A stretch of 64,000 bases of DNA from the NCBI GenBank assembly GCA_018296165.2, contig JACKQL020000145.1, positions 1 through 64,000 of the forward strand, read 5' to 3'. The position numbers and the translations under genes were made by a program. Positions 33,624 to 44,599 of the stretch are shown in pieces (the first letter of the stretch is position 1; each line of letters opens with the position of its first letter). The notes under the pieces were generated by a model. That model worked only from the letters and a program-made list of their open reading frames with translations. It searched no databases and was not told the DNA's origin. The DNA comes from Termitomyces sp. T153. Its lineage: Eukaryota; Basidiomycota; Agaricomycetes; Agaricales; Lyophyllaceae.

Positions 33624-35525
33624 CTATGCAACCTGTCCCACACCACCATCAATCTTGAATCGCTTTACACCATCCTCCGTACCCCACGGTACCTCTTCCT
33701 CCCAATGCGTGACAACAATCACCCCCTGCTCGGGTCCCACTCCGCCTTCTCTTAGATACCGCCTCGCTGCCCTCACCATCCCTTCTCCCATTCCGCTCCA
33801 TACCTCATCCAACAGAATCAACGGAGCACGACCCACGAGCGCACGCATGAGTAACACCATGCGCTGCCCGCCAACCGACAAATCCACAAACTTGCGTTTA
33901 CTAAACTCTTCTGCTACGGCACGTGCCGAGACGCCGTTTGGAACGACACCGGTCTCCCACGTCGCAGGACTGAGAGCCTCTAGCACTTCCCAGCACCGAC
34001 TTACGCGCCACGCGATATCGGCTTGGGTCACGGGTTGTAAGACACCAAGCCCCACATTTTCGCGACCGACTGGAACAAAGCCGCCGTCAAAACCGGTGCC
34101 AATAGCGTCCCAGACACGCATGCCGGCGTGACGCGGGAAGGCATCGAAAAGTTCAGGTGAGAGGACACCTGTAAGAGACTGGAGGTGTGGCGTTGAGATT
34201 CGCGACCGCGGACGTCCATGGAGGTGCAGGTGGCGCTGAGTATATGATTGAGGATGGTCACCGGTCAGAAGAGAGAGGAGAGTTGTTTTGCCAGAGCCTG
34301 ATGTCAAAGGTCAGATCGTGCAGAGACAGAGGGACATTATGTTACCATTTGAGCCTTGGAGATGCCATCGCTCACCTTGGCGGATTTGCCAATCGATGCC
34401 TCTGAGGACCTACGTAAATCCAACGCTTAGAGCCGTAATTATTGAAGAAACGAAACAGACTCACCGATCTAGGACCATATTTTACACTGACATTTTGCAT
34501 GTCCACAAGTAGCTTATCCTGTCCTGAGCGTGCCATCTGGACGACGGGTCTATCGACATCTACATGTGTAATTTTGGGCACCACATCATCCTTGGGTCCT
34601 GTTACAACTTTGGACCCATGTACAAAAGCAACATGCGTGATCCATTCGGGAATGGGGTCATGTGTACGAAGACCAAGTATCACACGGGGAGTTTTGGCTG
34701 CATGTAGAGTACGAAGGACCTCTAGCAATGTAGGCCGGTTCTGAACGTCGAGACCAGCTAAAGGTACCTTCAATATTCAACGTTCTTCGAGATGTAGAGT
34801 CCAATGACGCACTGAGGGGTTCATCCAGTAATAGCAATTCAGGTTTCCTCAACAACGCCTTGACAATACGCGCACGACGCGTCTGTCCGTTGCTCAAAAC
34901 AATGATTGGGAGGTCTAGGAAGTCACGAAGCCCAATCTTGTCTACAAGCACGTCGAACGCCCGTCTTTCCTTATCTGGCATCCTTTTCGGTGCATCTCCG
35001 TCTGCGCGAGGCAGCTCGAGCTCTGGAAAGGGCGGTGGAATTGTCTCAGGGAACATGGACTGGCGCAAGGTGATACGGTCTTCTTCGCGAACAGCACCAT
35101 AACGAGCACTATAGTCATAGAATGCGTCTCCAGCGGCGCGGCGGCGGTTGCTAAAGGAAACAGACACGATGTTCGTAAATGGATCACGGCCCACCTCCGT
35201 AAGAGCAGGGAAAAGACCACCGGGAGGTGGTGGAGTTGGTGCTAACCGCAGGTGGCCAAGGAGAGTCTATTGAATATGCTCAGAGGTTTTGACAGATAGG
35301 ACGAGAAAATCCCACCTCGAGTAGTGTGGATTTCTCTCCAGAGCCAGAGCCTACGACTGCCCACGCTTCATCCTCGTGAATAGTCCAAGAGAGATCGCGA
35401 AAGACAGGTGATGCAGTGTTAGAGTCACCAAAACGATAGACGTTGGCCTTTGGTATGTACACAAATGGTATCCGTGTCGTTGAGTAGTGCTTAACCGAGC
35501 AGAATATGCGTCTGGGCAGTGTCAT
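33624..35525 (-). CDS. Mitochondrial-type tandem ABC ATPase (YDR061W-like)
   Basis: Five exons (35525-35316, 35266-34813, 34757-34465, 34409-34346, 34297-33624) join to 1695 nt, 564 aa. The introns are 49, 55, 55 and 48 nt, all GT-AG with continuous frame. Two nucleotide-binding domains: NBD1 with VVGSGSGEKSTLLE, signature LSNGQTRRARI and Walker B ELLLLDEPLTGLD; NBD2 with GSNGSGKTTLL, signature LSVGGQ and Walker B LILLDEVWSG. No transmembrane helices. The N-terminus (MTLPRRIFCSVKHYSTTRIP) is basic and Ser/Thr-rich, like a mitochondrial presequence. Length and layout fit the fungal YDR061W family (ModF-like soluble ABC ATPases), whose substrate is unknown. NBD1 has Glu where the Walker A Gly before Lys is expected, so ATP hydrolysis there may be altered. 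Confidence 0.92.
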
Positions 35526-35801
35526 GACACGTCTTCGAAGACGCGTACAAATCTATCGAGGATTCTGAAGAATGGCAGAGGCAGTGAGATAACTTTCGTT
35601 CGGCCGGATGGGCCGTGATGTCTGTGCGAGCATTTGGTCTTTCATTTGGTATGAAACAGGTCCCTTGTATACTTACCCTGTCGGCGTTTCGGGTATATAC
35701 GTGCCCTTGTATGACACGCGTTTGTAATGATCAGCGACCTCGTCAAGAAGTACAGGTACACGTGACAATGAAACGCACGGACCCACTACGAATCCTATAA
35801 A

Positions 35802-36000
35802 TTAGTCGGTGCACTCTTGTTGTCTCCTTAGAACATACTCATCAGGATCTATTTTATAGAAACTGACCGAGTCTCGCATTTTTACAAATGCCACATCCTT
35901 CAAATCCACTCGATGACTTTCGCGCTCCCTCGTTACACTGAGAACATGGCTCTGTTCACGCAGAGTCTCGAGGACGTTTGGCACTTTTTCTGGGTTTGTT
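35802..36000 (-). CDS. Possible small exon, hypothetical
   Basis: An open minus-strand stretch reads PNVLETLREQSHVLSVTRER and about 35 more residues (DLKDVAFVKMRDSVSFYKID...) before TAA at 35802. It is bounded upstream by an acceptor-like AACCCAG (about 35990). It retains CpG and has a protein-like composition, so it may be the last exon of a small gene lying head-to-head with RRP46. A possible first exon (MKASLIKIVLNGNEWYVQ, about 36155-36090, ending GTAAGA) does not join in frame. Not recognised. Confidence 0.35.
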
Positions 36001-36327
36001 CGTGAGGACAGTCAGGAAAGGAGCCAGCGAGGAGAGCGTTTGTCTGATGGATTCTTAGTATAATTTTGTAGAATATGTACTAAGCTTCTTACTTTAATAT
36101 ATTTTGGACATACCATTCGTTGCCGTTAAGAACAATTTTTATCAATGATGCTTTCATGTAATGCAATTCACTTCTGTATTCTTTTGTCTGTTTCTCATTT
36201 ATTGACCTCTAATTTAAGGTATTAACGTTGATAAAACATTCACTTGGCCTGGCAAGTTGAAAATTTATTCAAGTGATCTTTTGATCGATCACGGATCAAA
36301 CGGTCCGTCATTTTCTCTCTAACTTCC

Positions 36328-37122
36328 ATGTCTCGCTTGCAGGGACGCCAACCATACGAGTCGCGGGCGATTCAAATTACTTTCGACGGCCTTGCGCGCG
36401 TCGATGGTTCTGCACGCTTCAGCTTTGGACCCATATCCGCCCTGAGCTCTGTCAGTGGGCCCATCGAGGTCCGTCTTGCGTCCGAAAACGCGTCTCAGGC
36501 AACCCTTGAAGTCCTCGTGCGTCCGCTGTCGAACGTACCAGCGACAGAAGCGAAGGCTCTCGCTGCAACCGTTCGAGGGCTTCTAACTCCCTCACTGATT
36601 CTCGCAAACAACCCACGTACGCTCGTGCAGATTGTCGCGCAGGCGCTTGTGCCATCAGGGTCTGGTTTAGGTTCAAAAAGCTCCAACGCAAACGCGCTGA
36701 CTGCAGTGGTGGTGAATGCGAGTACGCTAGCGCTTCTCAATGCGGGATCCATACCGATGCGTGGAGTGATATGTGCTGTCGCTGTTGGCCGGCGGAAGGA
36801 TACTGGTGCAATGGTAGTGGATCCGGATCAGGGCGATGGTATCTTGGATGCGGACGGCTGCTTCGCTTTCATGTTCACTCGGCATGACAAAGATGTGCAG
36901 GCAGGATGTGTGTGGACAAACTGGAAACAGAGTACAGGAGATGAAAATGTGCTGAGTGAGGCGAGAGAGTTAGCCGGCCGGGCAGCTAGGGATGTATATA
37001 CTGCGATTCATGCGAGCGTGGAGAGCATGGGTAACGCGGAGCCAACAATCGTTTTTCCTGTGCGAAAAAAGGACGCGATTGTGGAACATGACGATAACGA
37101 TGATGATAAAATGGAAATTTGA
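36328..37122 (+). CDS. RRP46: Exosome complex component RRP46 (RNase PH-like)
   Basis: A single 264-aa exon. The start MSRLQGRQPYESRAIQITFD leads into LARVDGSARFSFG, the conserved opening of Rrp46-type RNase PH folds. It continues with SSVSGPIEVRLASEN, LEVLVRPLSNVPATEAKALA, LLTPSLILANNPRTLVQIVA, NALTAVVVNASTLALLNAGS and IPMRGVICAVAVG. Rrp46 is a catalytically inactive ring subunit of the nuclear/cytoplasmic exosome, which degrades and trims RNA. The C-terminus is acidic (EHDDNDDDKMEI). 'cttgcag' just after the ATG resembles a splice acceptor, so a different first exon cannot be excluded. It is divergent from the ABC gene about 0.8 kb away. Confidence 0.93.
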   Translation: MSRLQGRQPYESRAIQITFDGLARVDGSARFSFGPISALSSVSGPIEVRLASENASQATLEVLVRPLSNVPATEAKALAATVRGLLTPSLILANNPRTLVQIVAQALVPSGSGLGSKSSNANALTAVVVNASTLALLNAGSIPMRGVICAVAVGRRKDTGAMVVDPDQGDGILDADGCFAFMFTRHDKDVQAGCVWTNWKQSTGDENVLSEARELAGRAARDVYTAIHASVESMGNAEPTIVFPVRKKDAIVEHDDNDDDKMEI

Positions 37123-37643
37123 CACTTGGTTGGTTTCCTTGTTTAACTTTTCTCTTCAGGCGAGACTGACACTAACCTGGATCGACAGTAATATTCCTGT
37201 GCCATGCAGGGCATGATAGAGTAGCCTGTCGAGTTGTAACGGTCCCCTAGTGCTCCCTGCCAATTCCTGGTGTAACTCTGAACGAATACAATCTGGGAGT
37301 ATGCATCCGAATCAACCTTTCATGATGACTCTATATTGAGCACATTGCTGTGTGCAGGACATGTATTCGAGAGGAGGGACCGCAAATAGATCAATATATA
37401 CCAGGTACACTCATAGTATGAAAACGACGACGGTGTAAGTATCCGCTGACTAGTATCTTAAGGGTGCATGGAGATCGAATTTCAGCTGGGATGATGTCGA
37501 AGTGGAGATAGAAAACAGAATTACAGTCCTAATTCAACATCTATTCTCAATAATAAATATACTATTAGATGCCTCCTCACAAAGCCCAATGCCGCCCATT
37601 GCGCTAACTCACCTACCCACGCTTGCACGGATCGCACTTTCCA
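37123..37643. other. Downstream intergenic DNA
   Basis: Non-coding DNA after RRP46 with normal CpG content. I see no further gene or repeat up to the MITE at 37652. Confidence 0.5.
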
Positions 37644-37651
37644 CTGCCCAC

Positions 37652-38206
37652 TAGTGATGTACCAGACTCGGCTCAAAGCCTGAAGCTGGCCAGAAGCTGA
37701 ACTCGAAAAAGCCGAGCCGCCACAAGCCATGGTTCAGGCTTTGGACGGCCTGTGGCTCAGGCTTGGGATTTTGAGACCCTGAAGCCTGGGCCTGAGTCGC
37801 GGCTTTCTGTGACTGAGTTGTACTGGTATACCAGCTTTACAAACAGTGAAATTTTTGTTAGAAAGCTTTATTTATACTTATAGTAATATAGTAGCACATC
37901 CAACAATTTTTTCCATGTGGTCAACACTGATATTCACCCATGATTGTTGTGAAAACTCATTATTCATACTTCAGTCCATGTTCAAAGTACATTTTAGTAG
38001 TGAAAGACTTATTCTATTCTCCCTCACATTGTCCCTGGCTGCTCAGTCTGGTAGTAAAGCTGCGGCCCAAGCCTGAGCTGGGTCAGACTTTGGCCAGGCT
38101 TGGGCTCACAGCTCAGGCTTGATATTATACAAGCCTGAGCCTGGAAAAGCCCTATGCTCATGCTCAGGCTTTTGAGCTGGGCCTGGCTGGGCCTAACACA
38201 TTACTA
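37652..38206. mobile_element. Non-autonomous hAT-type MITE
   Basis: 555 bp with ends TAGTGATGTACCAG and, reading back from the other end, TAGTAATGTGTTAGG. The 8-bp target duplication is CTGCCCAC (37644-37651) and CTGCCCAT; the second copy is at 38556-38563 because a solo LTR landed at the element's edge. Both subterminal regions are packed with short repeats of AGGCTT/GCCTGAGC type, as in hAT transposase-binding ends. The AT-rich centre has no transposase. Confidence 0.78.
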
Positions 38207-38207
38207 C

Positions 38208-38551
38208 TGTTGTGATCTGGCGGACAGAGGCACAAAGGCACCGTGAGTATTGGCCACCGGGCGAATGAAAACAATGAAGTCAGGGCCAATGTGCATGGCC
38301 ATCGGACAAAGGACAATGGCATAGAGAGCTATATATACTACGTACCAACAACGGGCACCCTCAGTCGTTTGTACAGAAACACTGAGGGTGAGCTTGATAC
38401 ACTATCATATCTGATTCGGACACTATACTTACGATAGACTTAGATATTAACATTCTGTGCTACTTATAGGTACGCACAAATAACAGTCGTTTGTACAGAA
38501 ACACTGAGGATATTAACATTCTGTGCTACTTATAGGTTTCATATTCTAACA
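38208..38551. mobile_element. Solo LTR, Copia-like
   Basis: 344 bp from TGTTGTGATCTGG to ATTCTAACA with a perfect ACTAC duplication (38203-38207 and 38552-38556). It contains a TATATATAC box (about 38330) and an internal duplication: CAGTCGTTTGTACAGAAACA is at about 38364 and 38487, and ATATTAACATTCTGTGCTAC at about 38444 and 38508. Related CAGTCGTTGACTAC motifs occur at 44681 and 44786 near Copia pol sequence. CpG is retained. Confidence 0.85.
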
Positions 38552-38710
38552 ACTACTGCCCATGTAACCCAGAACATCAATGCTCTCCCACTGTACATGC
38601 TTGTTCCCTCTCTGCATCCCAACAAGACAAGGACACAGACAGACATACTGTCTCTGGCCAATTATATGATTGCAATGCACAATGACATCTTCATTATGCA
38701 CTGCACAATC

Positions 38711-39575
38711 TGTCATGTTCCACTGACCATGGGGGCTCAGCTTAACTGGGCAAATCCTTACTAGGCAGATGTGATGTCCTGCACTCATAACCTAGTGCTC
38801 CAAGGAGGTCTGGACTTCAGATACTTGTGAGGATAAGCTAAGGGGAGCAGTCCAAACAATTCTGGGGAAGTCTGGGGAAGTCTAAGACAAGGTACAAATA
38901 AGAGTTGGGCTTGAGGGATGTCCAGGCACAAGTCTGGGGCAGATATTGTGAGTGTGGGGTAAGCAAGAGTCATGCAAGTAACAGGAGCAGGACTGGAGCT
39001 TGATGGGAGATCAAATAGTGTTGATGGTTCTGTGGCCAAGTGTAGGATGAGGTCCAGAGTTAGTTATGAATGTACAAGTCATAACAATATGAACAATGAT
39101 CAGAATGAAGTTAGAGTCAAAAGGATATCAGGCAACATGAAAGGAAACTGAAGCAGAGGAGACAAGACAGAGTTGAGACAAGACTGAGACAAGAACAAGA
39201 TAGATTGAGAATGATATGAGACTGGAGATGGAAGACAGAGACAGAGACAGAGACAAAACTGGGAAATGTAACAAACACAGACATAAGCAGGTAAGTAATA
39301 TCAAGACTACCATAGCAGATATTACTCTACAACTTATATACTAACTACTGGATTTCCTCCAGGGACTGTGGGTCTGGCAGCAGGGCTCATTGGAGCCATG
39401 TGGGGTTAATGGTGATCAATTGGCAGGCTGTGGTGATATACTGATAAGAACTGATAGGATTGCAGGCCACACCATAGTTGCTGGGAATCTTCTGGGCTGG
39501 TCAGGCAGATTGTGGAGACAAGTTGGTGGCATATGCTGGGGTTAAGGGTGCTGTTGTGTGTACCCAGGAGCTCTA
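38711..39575 (-). repeat. Truncated family B LTR, minus orientation
   Basis: Begins TGTCATGTTCCACTGACC and follows the family LTR through the 'taatatcaagac' R motif (about 39298) and the TATA region (about 39335). It loses similarity near 39575, before the normal end. CpG-depleted. Confidence 0.72.
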
Positions 39576-39596
39576 ATGACCACTTGGTCACTCTGG

Positions 39597-40250
39597 AAGG
39601 TCCAGGAGGACATTATGTGTCCTTATGAATAGCATACCTACAATCAAATCATATCCCACAGCATTCATGCCTTGTGGCCATTGATGTCAACCAAAGTGAC
39701 AAGACATTCCTTGTCTTGCACAGGCAGCACTGGCTAATCCATGGCTTCTTTCAACACTATGATCCAAACATGATGCAACCTCATTGGTAGGTTCTCACTC
39801 TCTACCCTCAGCAGCAGGTACCTCAGTGAGGGCATATAGTCCTCACTATCACTATCCCAGGTATAATAATCATGTTTGTATGTCTCTAATTCCACATACT
39901 CCTCATCCTTGGCCTGAGTCCCATTTGACTCATCCACATGTTCATCATCAACTTCACCAAGATCATTGTCCTGCTCATCATTGGTATCTCCCACACACAT
40001 CCAAGGGAGCAGCAGTGTGTGCTGTTCACACTAACATACAAGGAGCTGGTTTACCCTGCTCCCTGCATTCTTGGGCAGAGTGGCCAACTTTCCCACACTT
40101 GTAGCACATAGCAGATTGTCCAGCATCTTTGCCTGGTTGTGGCCAACATATCCATGTGAATGAGCCATCAAGGATTGATGGCAGGGCATAGGGAAAGTGG
40201 CAAGGTTTGGAGGCAAAGTCAAGGAATAATTGTGTGTTTACATAGAAATA
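39597..40250 (-). pseudogene. Gypsy gag-protease fragment of a third family
   Basis: On the minus strand a canonical nucleocapsid knuckle CYKCGKVGHSAQEC (about 40110-40068) is followed, after a frameshift, by an acidic linker (39990-39740: MCVGDTNDEQDNDLGEVDDE and onward). The start of a retropepsin domain follows (CLVTLVDINGHKA, about 39705-39665). The acidic spacer distinguishes it from families A and B. Both ends are truncated. Confidence 0.7.
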
Positions 40251-40394
40251 TTCAATGATGGATAATCATAATTGGAAACCAACATAAAACCAACTGTGGG
40301 TACTTTTTATTTGAGTATACAGAGTATAAGGAGGTATTATCATCACGCAATTGTCCACATGCTTCTACATAGTGACCGAAGAACTCCATTAACC

Positions 40395-40502
40395 ATTCGT
40401 ATTGGCTCGGAAGGAAATTGTTTTTCAGCCATTTGTATCAACTAGGAAGGATATTGTCTTTGAACCATTTGTGTCGGCTGGGAAGGAAATTGTTTTTCAA
40501 GG
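40395..40502 (+). repeat. Three 36-bp tandem repeats
   Basis: Units start at 40395, 40431 and 40467 and share 'gaaggaaattgtttttca' with substitutions. As 36 is a multiple of three they encode a 12-residue repeat (core KEIVFQPFVS) at the start of the ORF 40402-40821. Confidence 0.8.
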
Positions 40503-40821
40503 ATGTAACCCAGGATATCGGGTAAACAAGAGTACACAATTGGTCATGCTACATGCTTTGCAACCAGACTCAGCACTGCCTAAAATAGGGATAGACGGCC
40601 ATCTGCAAGAATATATGTATGATTGTTCATGGAGAACAACAGCTTCATCCACCATTGGATCATTTGTAACCCTGTGTGGTGTCAACAAGCTTGTCTTTCA
40701 AATGACAATGCAGCTGGAACTTGATTATGTCAGTCTTTTTTTCAAGAATGATGTATTCAAAAGGTGTAGGATTGTCCCAAGCTCTAAGCCATGGGCTAGT
40801 GTCACAAGGAGTGTAACATAG
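40402..40821 (+). CDS. Hypothetical ORF beginning with 12-residue repeats
   Basis: 139 codons starting MARKEIVFQPFVSTRKDIVF. After the repeats come QLVMLHALQPDSALPKIGID and a Cys-containing tail. No family recognised and no obvious domain. Codon content and the mixed CpG state are ambiguous, so this may be a chance frame across a minisatellite or a small lineage-specific gene. Confidence 0.2.
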   Translation: MARKEIVFQPFVSTRKDIVFEPFVSAGKEIVFQGCNPGYRVNKSTQLVMLHALQPDSALPKIGIDGHLQEYMYDCSWRTTASSTIGSFVTLCGVNKLVFQMTMQLELDYVSLFFKNDVFKRCRIVPSSKPWASVTRSVT

Positions 40822-41282
40822 GCTGCATGGAAGCCAGACATGGTATGGTTATGGAATATAACAGTGCCATACAAAGCCATTCAATATTTTTTCAATGCCA
40901 CTATTTGGCCACAATGATGCTTTGCATAACTACATTAGAAGAATTCTGTGGGGGTAAGTTTCTCAAGTAAGCATCCTAAGTAGAGAAAAAAGGATTCATA
41001 TCTGCTGTTACAATGTTGATGTCTACCTCTGTTAAGTAATAGCTGAGATCAGAATCAGTAAGAATATGCCTTGTGTTGTTGCCTTTGTTCAGCAAAAACA
41101 ACAACAACTCACAAAAATGTGTGGATGTTGGTGAGTGTGCATGTGTGCATGTGTGTGAATCAGTGATCTGTGCTGGCAAAGTGGTTAACTTTATTTCAAA
41201 GAGCTGGTTACATAAGTTAATATAAGTATGTCTAGCCCCTACAGTATATCTTGGGGTACGGTCTACGAGCACTCCTTCCAGG

Positions 41283-41458
41283 GTAGTGCAAAGCAGTAAT
41301 TAGACCTCAAGAGTCGCAACATCAATGGTGAGACAATATATATATATACCTGTAGTGCGAAGCAGTAATTAGACTACAGGTGACAGTAAGTATTTTGTAG
41401 GTCAAGGTAGGTAATGAATGACATACCCTCAGGAGTCGCAACGTCAATGGTGAGACAA
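41283..41458. repeat. Interleaved duplicated modules
   Basis: 'gtagtgcaaagcagtaatta' at 41283 recurs at about 41353, and 'gagtcgcaacatcaatggtg' at 41312 recurs at about 41432. The two modules alternate, separated by an AT microsatellite (41336-41348). The surrounding 40830-42170 has no convincing gene. Confidence 0.6.
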
Positions 41459-42199
41459 CTGAGGGAAGACGGATTTGCATATCGGAATATTTATAGGTGA
41501 ACAATAAGGTTTTGAACAAAGTATAGTAAATACGGTGAGTGGGGATTTGACAACGGCATAACATATGGTGAGTAGGAAAAAGGAAAAAGATTGAATAAAA
41601 TAAAGCAAGACACAACGTCGTACCTCAACATCTAGTACTCCGGCCAGACACCTTTTCAAATTATATTATCAGCTGATACGATACACGGCGTGGTAACAAT
41701 TACCGTGACGACGTACATACCTAAAACAAAGCATCCGATTTCTTAATCAAACTCACTGGAGACTGGAGCTGACATGACATATGTACAAGTAACTCTCATG
41801 ACGATTGACTACTATTTGATCAATTGCTGGTTAGAGCGGAACGACGACACCAAATCTCATCTGTTGTTTGTACAGTGGGAAACCATGGTCCATCTAATAT
41901 CAATAGGTCGGTAAATTATATGTAGTGTTGGACTAGGGGTGATGCCAATACAACGTATGTAAGTGGCTATTCTTGCTGAGTCTACTCCATGAGGCCTGGC
42001 CGTCTGAGGGAGCATTGAGAGGGGGCTTTTGAGTGATCTTGGGGTTGTCCTCCGGCAAATCCCGAAGTATTTGTTGTTGGGGTTCAACGTTGAAAGCTTT
42101 ATACTGACCGGACCCTGACCAGAGTCTCGTCAACTGTTTGTCCTCTCCTCTCCTTCGTTATTTTGAGAAATTTTGTTTCTGGACATCTTTTTCCAACTC

Positions 42200-43573
42200 A
42201 TGCGAGCTCACCCAACCCACACAATGATATTTCCTGTGGAAGTATTATCCAGCATCGTGCGACAAGCAACGCTCGTGCCAGAAGTCCTCGACACTTCTCC
42301 CTCCATCTATTTCGAGAATCACGATGCAGTGATTAGAGGTTATTGCGATTCCATGAAAACAAAAGTTTCTCTCTCTTTGGTTTCGAAGACTTTTCACGAT
42401 GTTATGGAGACTTATCTGTATGAAGTAGTGATGATATTCCGATTCCAATATGTTCCAACTCTCCTGCAACGTCTGCACTCCATATCTCCTGCATCAACCA
42501 CTCCTCGAGGACATCGATGCCGACGACTCGATCTTTATTTAGGTGTCGGCAGCATTCCGTACGACGAGGAGGCATGGTATGAAGGCGGCCACACTTTATG
42601 GGGACTAGTTCCTGCGTGTCCTAACCTGGAAATACTGGTGGCTCGAGTAATCCGAAGCAAGTTGTACATGCCGTGCCTTACTCACAAGGCTTTATGGAAG
42701 ACTATTGCTGTGTGTTGCGCGAAGACCATCCGTCGTCTTGATTTATTTGGTTTAGGAATACGTATGGACCGCGTGGAGATGATGTTACGACATCTCACAA
42801 AGCTCGAAGCATGTAGTATTGGTCACGTCACGAAGTTTGATCCTTTGAAGGACATCTATGATGACGAGGAACCAAAGCAGCGCGTCATTTCGAAAGGGCG
42901 TTGCTACGCTCCTATTGTCTTTGAGGATGACTGGGACTATTCAACGCCCTCCGGATACTTCAACCCCTTGACTGTGTCAGAATTTAAGGCAGCAAAAGAA
43001 GATTCCTGTTGGCCGCCATTCACCACTTCTGCACCATACACTCTTCCGCATCTACACACATTACGTCTCGACGACTTTGATTCGGAGAGGATGACTCAAT
43101 TCAACTTCCCTCGCTTGCGACATCTTGACATGTTCTGCTTTTCCAAGATTGAATATCTCAGCAGTAGCCGAGGTTCTATCCCAGATTCTCTTACACACCT
43201 GACATATGCTGGGAGAAGCGCTTCGATCGCCCAAATAATTGGTTTTTTCCCTCAGCTGCGGTTTTTGAATCTCCCCACTGAATATTGCGAGTTTCCCGAT
43301 TCACACTTTACAAATCCTCATGCATGCCTCGAGGTTGTAGAGCTAGCTACCTGGTATTGCTTCTTCGATCCCAAGCCCCAGATCAAAGAGATTCTTGTCG
43401 CAGTTCAAAACAGGAATTTGCCTAGCCTGCGCATGATTCAAGTTACTCGACCCGGGAAATGTGCTGTTTTTGATGATTTATTTCCTGACGAAAAGATTGA
43501 GAGTGCGGCTTTGGGTTTAACTCTGCAAGTGGTCATAAGAAAGAGACCTATCTTCTCATTCCTGGCTAGATAA
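42200..43573 (+). CDS. F-box-like protein with LRR-type C-terminus
   Basis: 457 codons from the ATG at 42200; the next ATG at 42224 starts right at the F-box-like segment and is equally possible. The N-terminus MIFPVEVLSSIVRQATLVPE, then LSLVSKTFHDVMETYLYEVV, follows the F-box-like pattern of the large Agaricomycete families (LP..V/L..I......L.LVSK.FH....PYLY). The remainder has spaced Leu-rich segments (CPNLEILVARVI, RRLDLFGLGIRMD, LPHLHTLRLDDFD, SLTHLTYAG, FPQLRFLNLP) typical of degenerate LRRs. Presumed to act as a substrate adaptor of SCF ubiquitin ligases, but no partner is known. A TATA-like 'ctttatactg' lies near 42097. CpG is normal, so this gene is not decayed. Confidence 0.75.
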   Translation: MRAHPTHTMIFPVEVLSSIVRQATLVPEVLDTSPSIYFENHDAVIRGYCDSMKTKVSLSLVSKTFHDVMETYLYEVVMIFRFQYVPTLLQRLHSISPASTTPRGHRCRRLDLYLGVGSIPYDEEAWYEGGHTLWGLVPACPNLEILVARVIRSKLYMPCLTHKALWKTIAVCCAKTIRRLDLFGLGIRMDRVEMMLRHLTKLEACSIGHVTKFDPLKDIYDDEEPKQRVISKGRCYAPIVFEDDWDYSTPSGYFNPLTVSEFKAAKEDSCWPPFTTSAPYTLPHLHTLRLDDFDSERMTQFNFPRLRHLDMFCFSKIEYLSSSRGSIPDSLTHLTYAGRSASIAQIIGFFPQLRFLNLPTEYCEFPDSHFTNPHACLEVVELATWYCFFDPKPQIKEILVAVQNRNLPSLRMIQVTRPGKCAVFDDLFPDEKIESAALGLTLQVVIRKRPIFSFLAR

Positions 43574-43979
43574 CATCACGGTCGAGTCAGGGTTGCGTGT
43601 TAAACCCTTCATGATGTTTTTTCCGGACATTACAATTGAACAACATATGATAGGCTCAGTCGGAGGACAAGATAGACAGTTGACTGTATAGAGACGGGGG
43701 GAGCGATGATCTGTATAAGTAACTGGCTATGAGTGTTATTGTGTATCACGACATGCAGTAGGGTTCTACTGGTGTGATTTATCAGCTTCCAGGTTTTGCT
43801 GATGTATAAGTATTGTGCTTGCTTTTTACGAGGCTTTCAGTGAAGTGGGGATGTCATATGGAGTACGAAAGGAAGGGCATATCAATGCAAATTTCATTTT
43901 TAAATTGCTGTTGTTCAGCTTCGAATTAGCATTGCTCATGTGTTGTCGCTGCAGTTTCTACCATGCATATATATTGTTG

Positions 43980-44594
43980 TCAATAAACTGTATTAAAAAT
44001 TACTGTTGACTGTCCAGACCAGTTGGGTCCAATGCTCACTTCAACACTATGCATCACATCCATGTAATATGCAAAGATGTCCATTACCATATATACAGTA
44101 CAGCCATTCCCTGAAGTTGTTGAAGACGTCAGGCCTGGCACGGGTGGCATTTTGGAGAGGGAGAGTCCCGGGAATCGTGTCTCGTCAAAGACAACGTCTC
44201 GAGAAACGACGATCTTCTTGGTACTGAGGATATAGATCCTCCAGCCAGCCTGGTTGTTGGGATATCCGATGAAGATTCCTGGGAGCAACTGTCCTTGGAG
44301 CCCTCTTCTTTTGTCTCTTCCGAGTAGCATGTACGCCGCGCAGCCGAAGATGCATAGGTGACCTATGCGAGGCTTCTGCTGTTTAAACGCTTCGAACCAC
44401 GTGATGTTTTGTGGCAGGGCGGATGTGGGGCAGCTGTTGTGGATGTGTCGGTAGGCATTCAAAACGTGAGTCCAGAAGCTCTGGGGGAGATTAGCTTCTG
44501 CTAGCATCAAAGTGAGTGCTTCTTCAATCGTTCTATTTAGACGTATCGACGAGGGCTCACAAGGACTTGAAGGCGCACACAGAGCACGTGACAA
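43980..44594 (-). pseudogene. Copia pol fragment (integrase C-terminal part)
   Basis: The minus strand encodes LNRTIEEALTLMLAEANLPQ, FWTHVLNAYRHIHNSCPTSA, WFEAFKQQKPRIGHLCIFGC, GIFIGYPNNQAGWRIY and VVSRDVVFDETRFPGLS, the post-catalytic integrase region of Ty1/Copia elements. Neither the upstream catalytic core nor the downstream RT is present. CpG is retained, so it is younger or less methylated than the Copia copy at 47-49 kb. Confidence 0.85.
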
Positions 44595-44599
44595 ATCGA

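Noticed and set aside
34658..34757. A frameshift or duplication in the ABC ATPase near the first Walker B
   Set aside because: Resolved by a 55-nt GT-AG intron (34758-34812) that joins LLLLDEPL to TGLDVQNRP in frame; no damage is needed.
35615..35800. Small plus-strand ORF between the ABC gene and RRP46
   Set aside because: Cys-rich, no family match, overlaps the likely promoter region and is probably chance.
41322..41659. Hydrophobic minus-strand ORFs downstream of the interleaved repeats
   Set aside because: AT-rich frames crossing duplicated modules and a TA microsatellite; no start context, motif or conserved segment.
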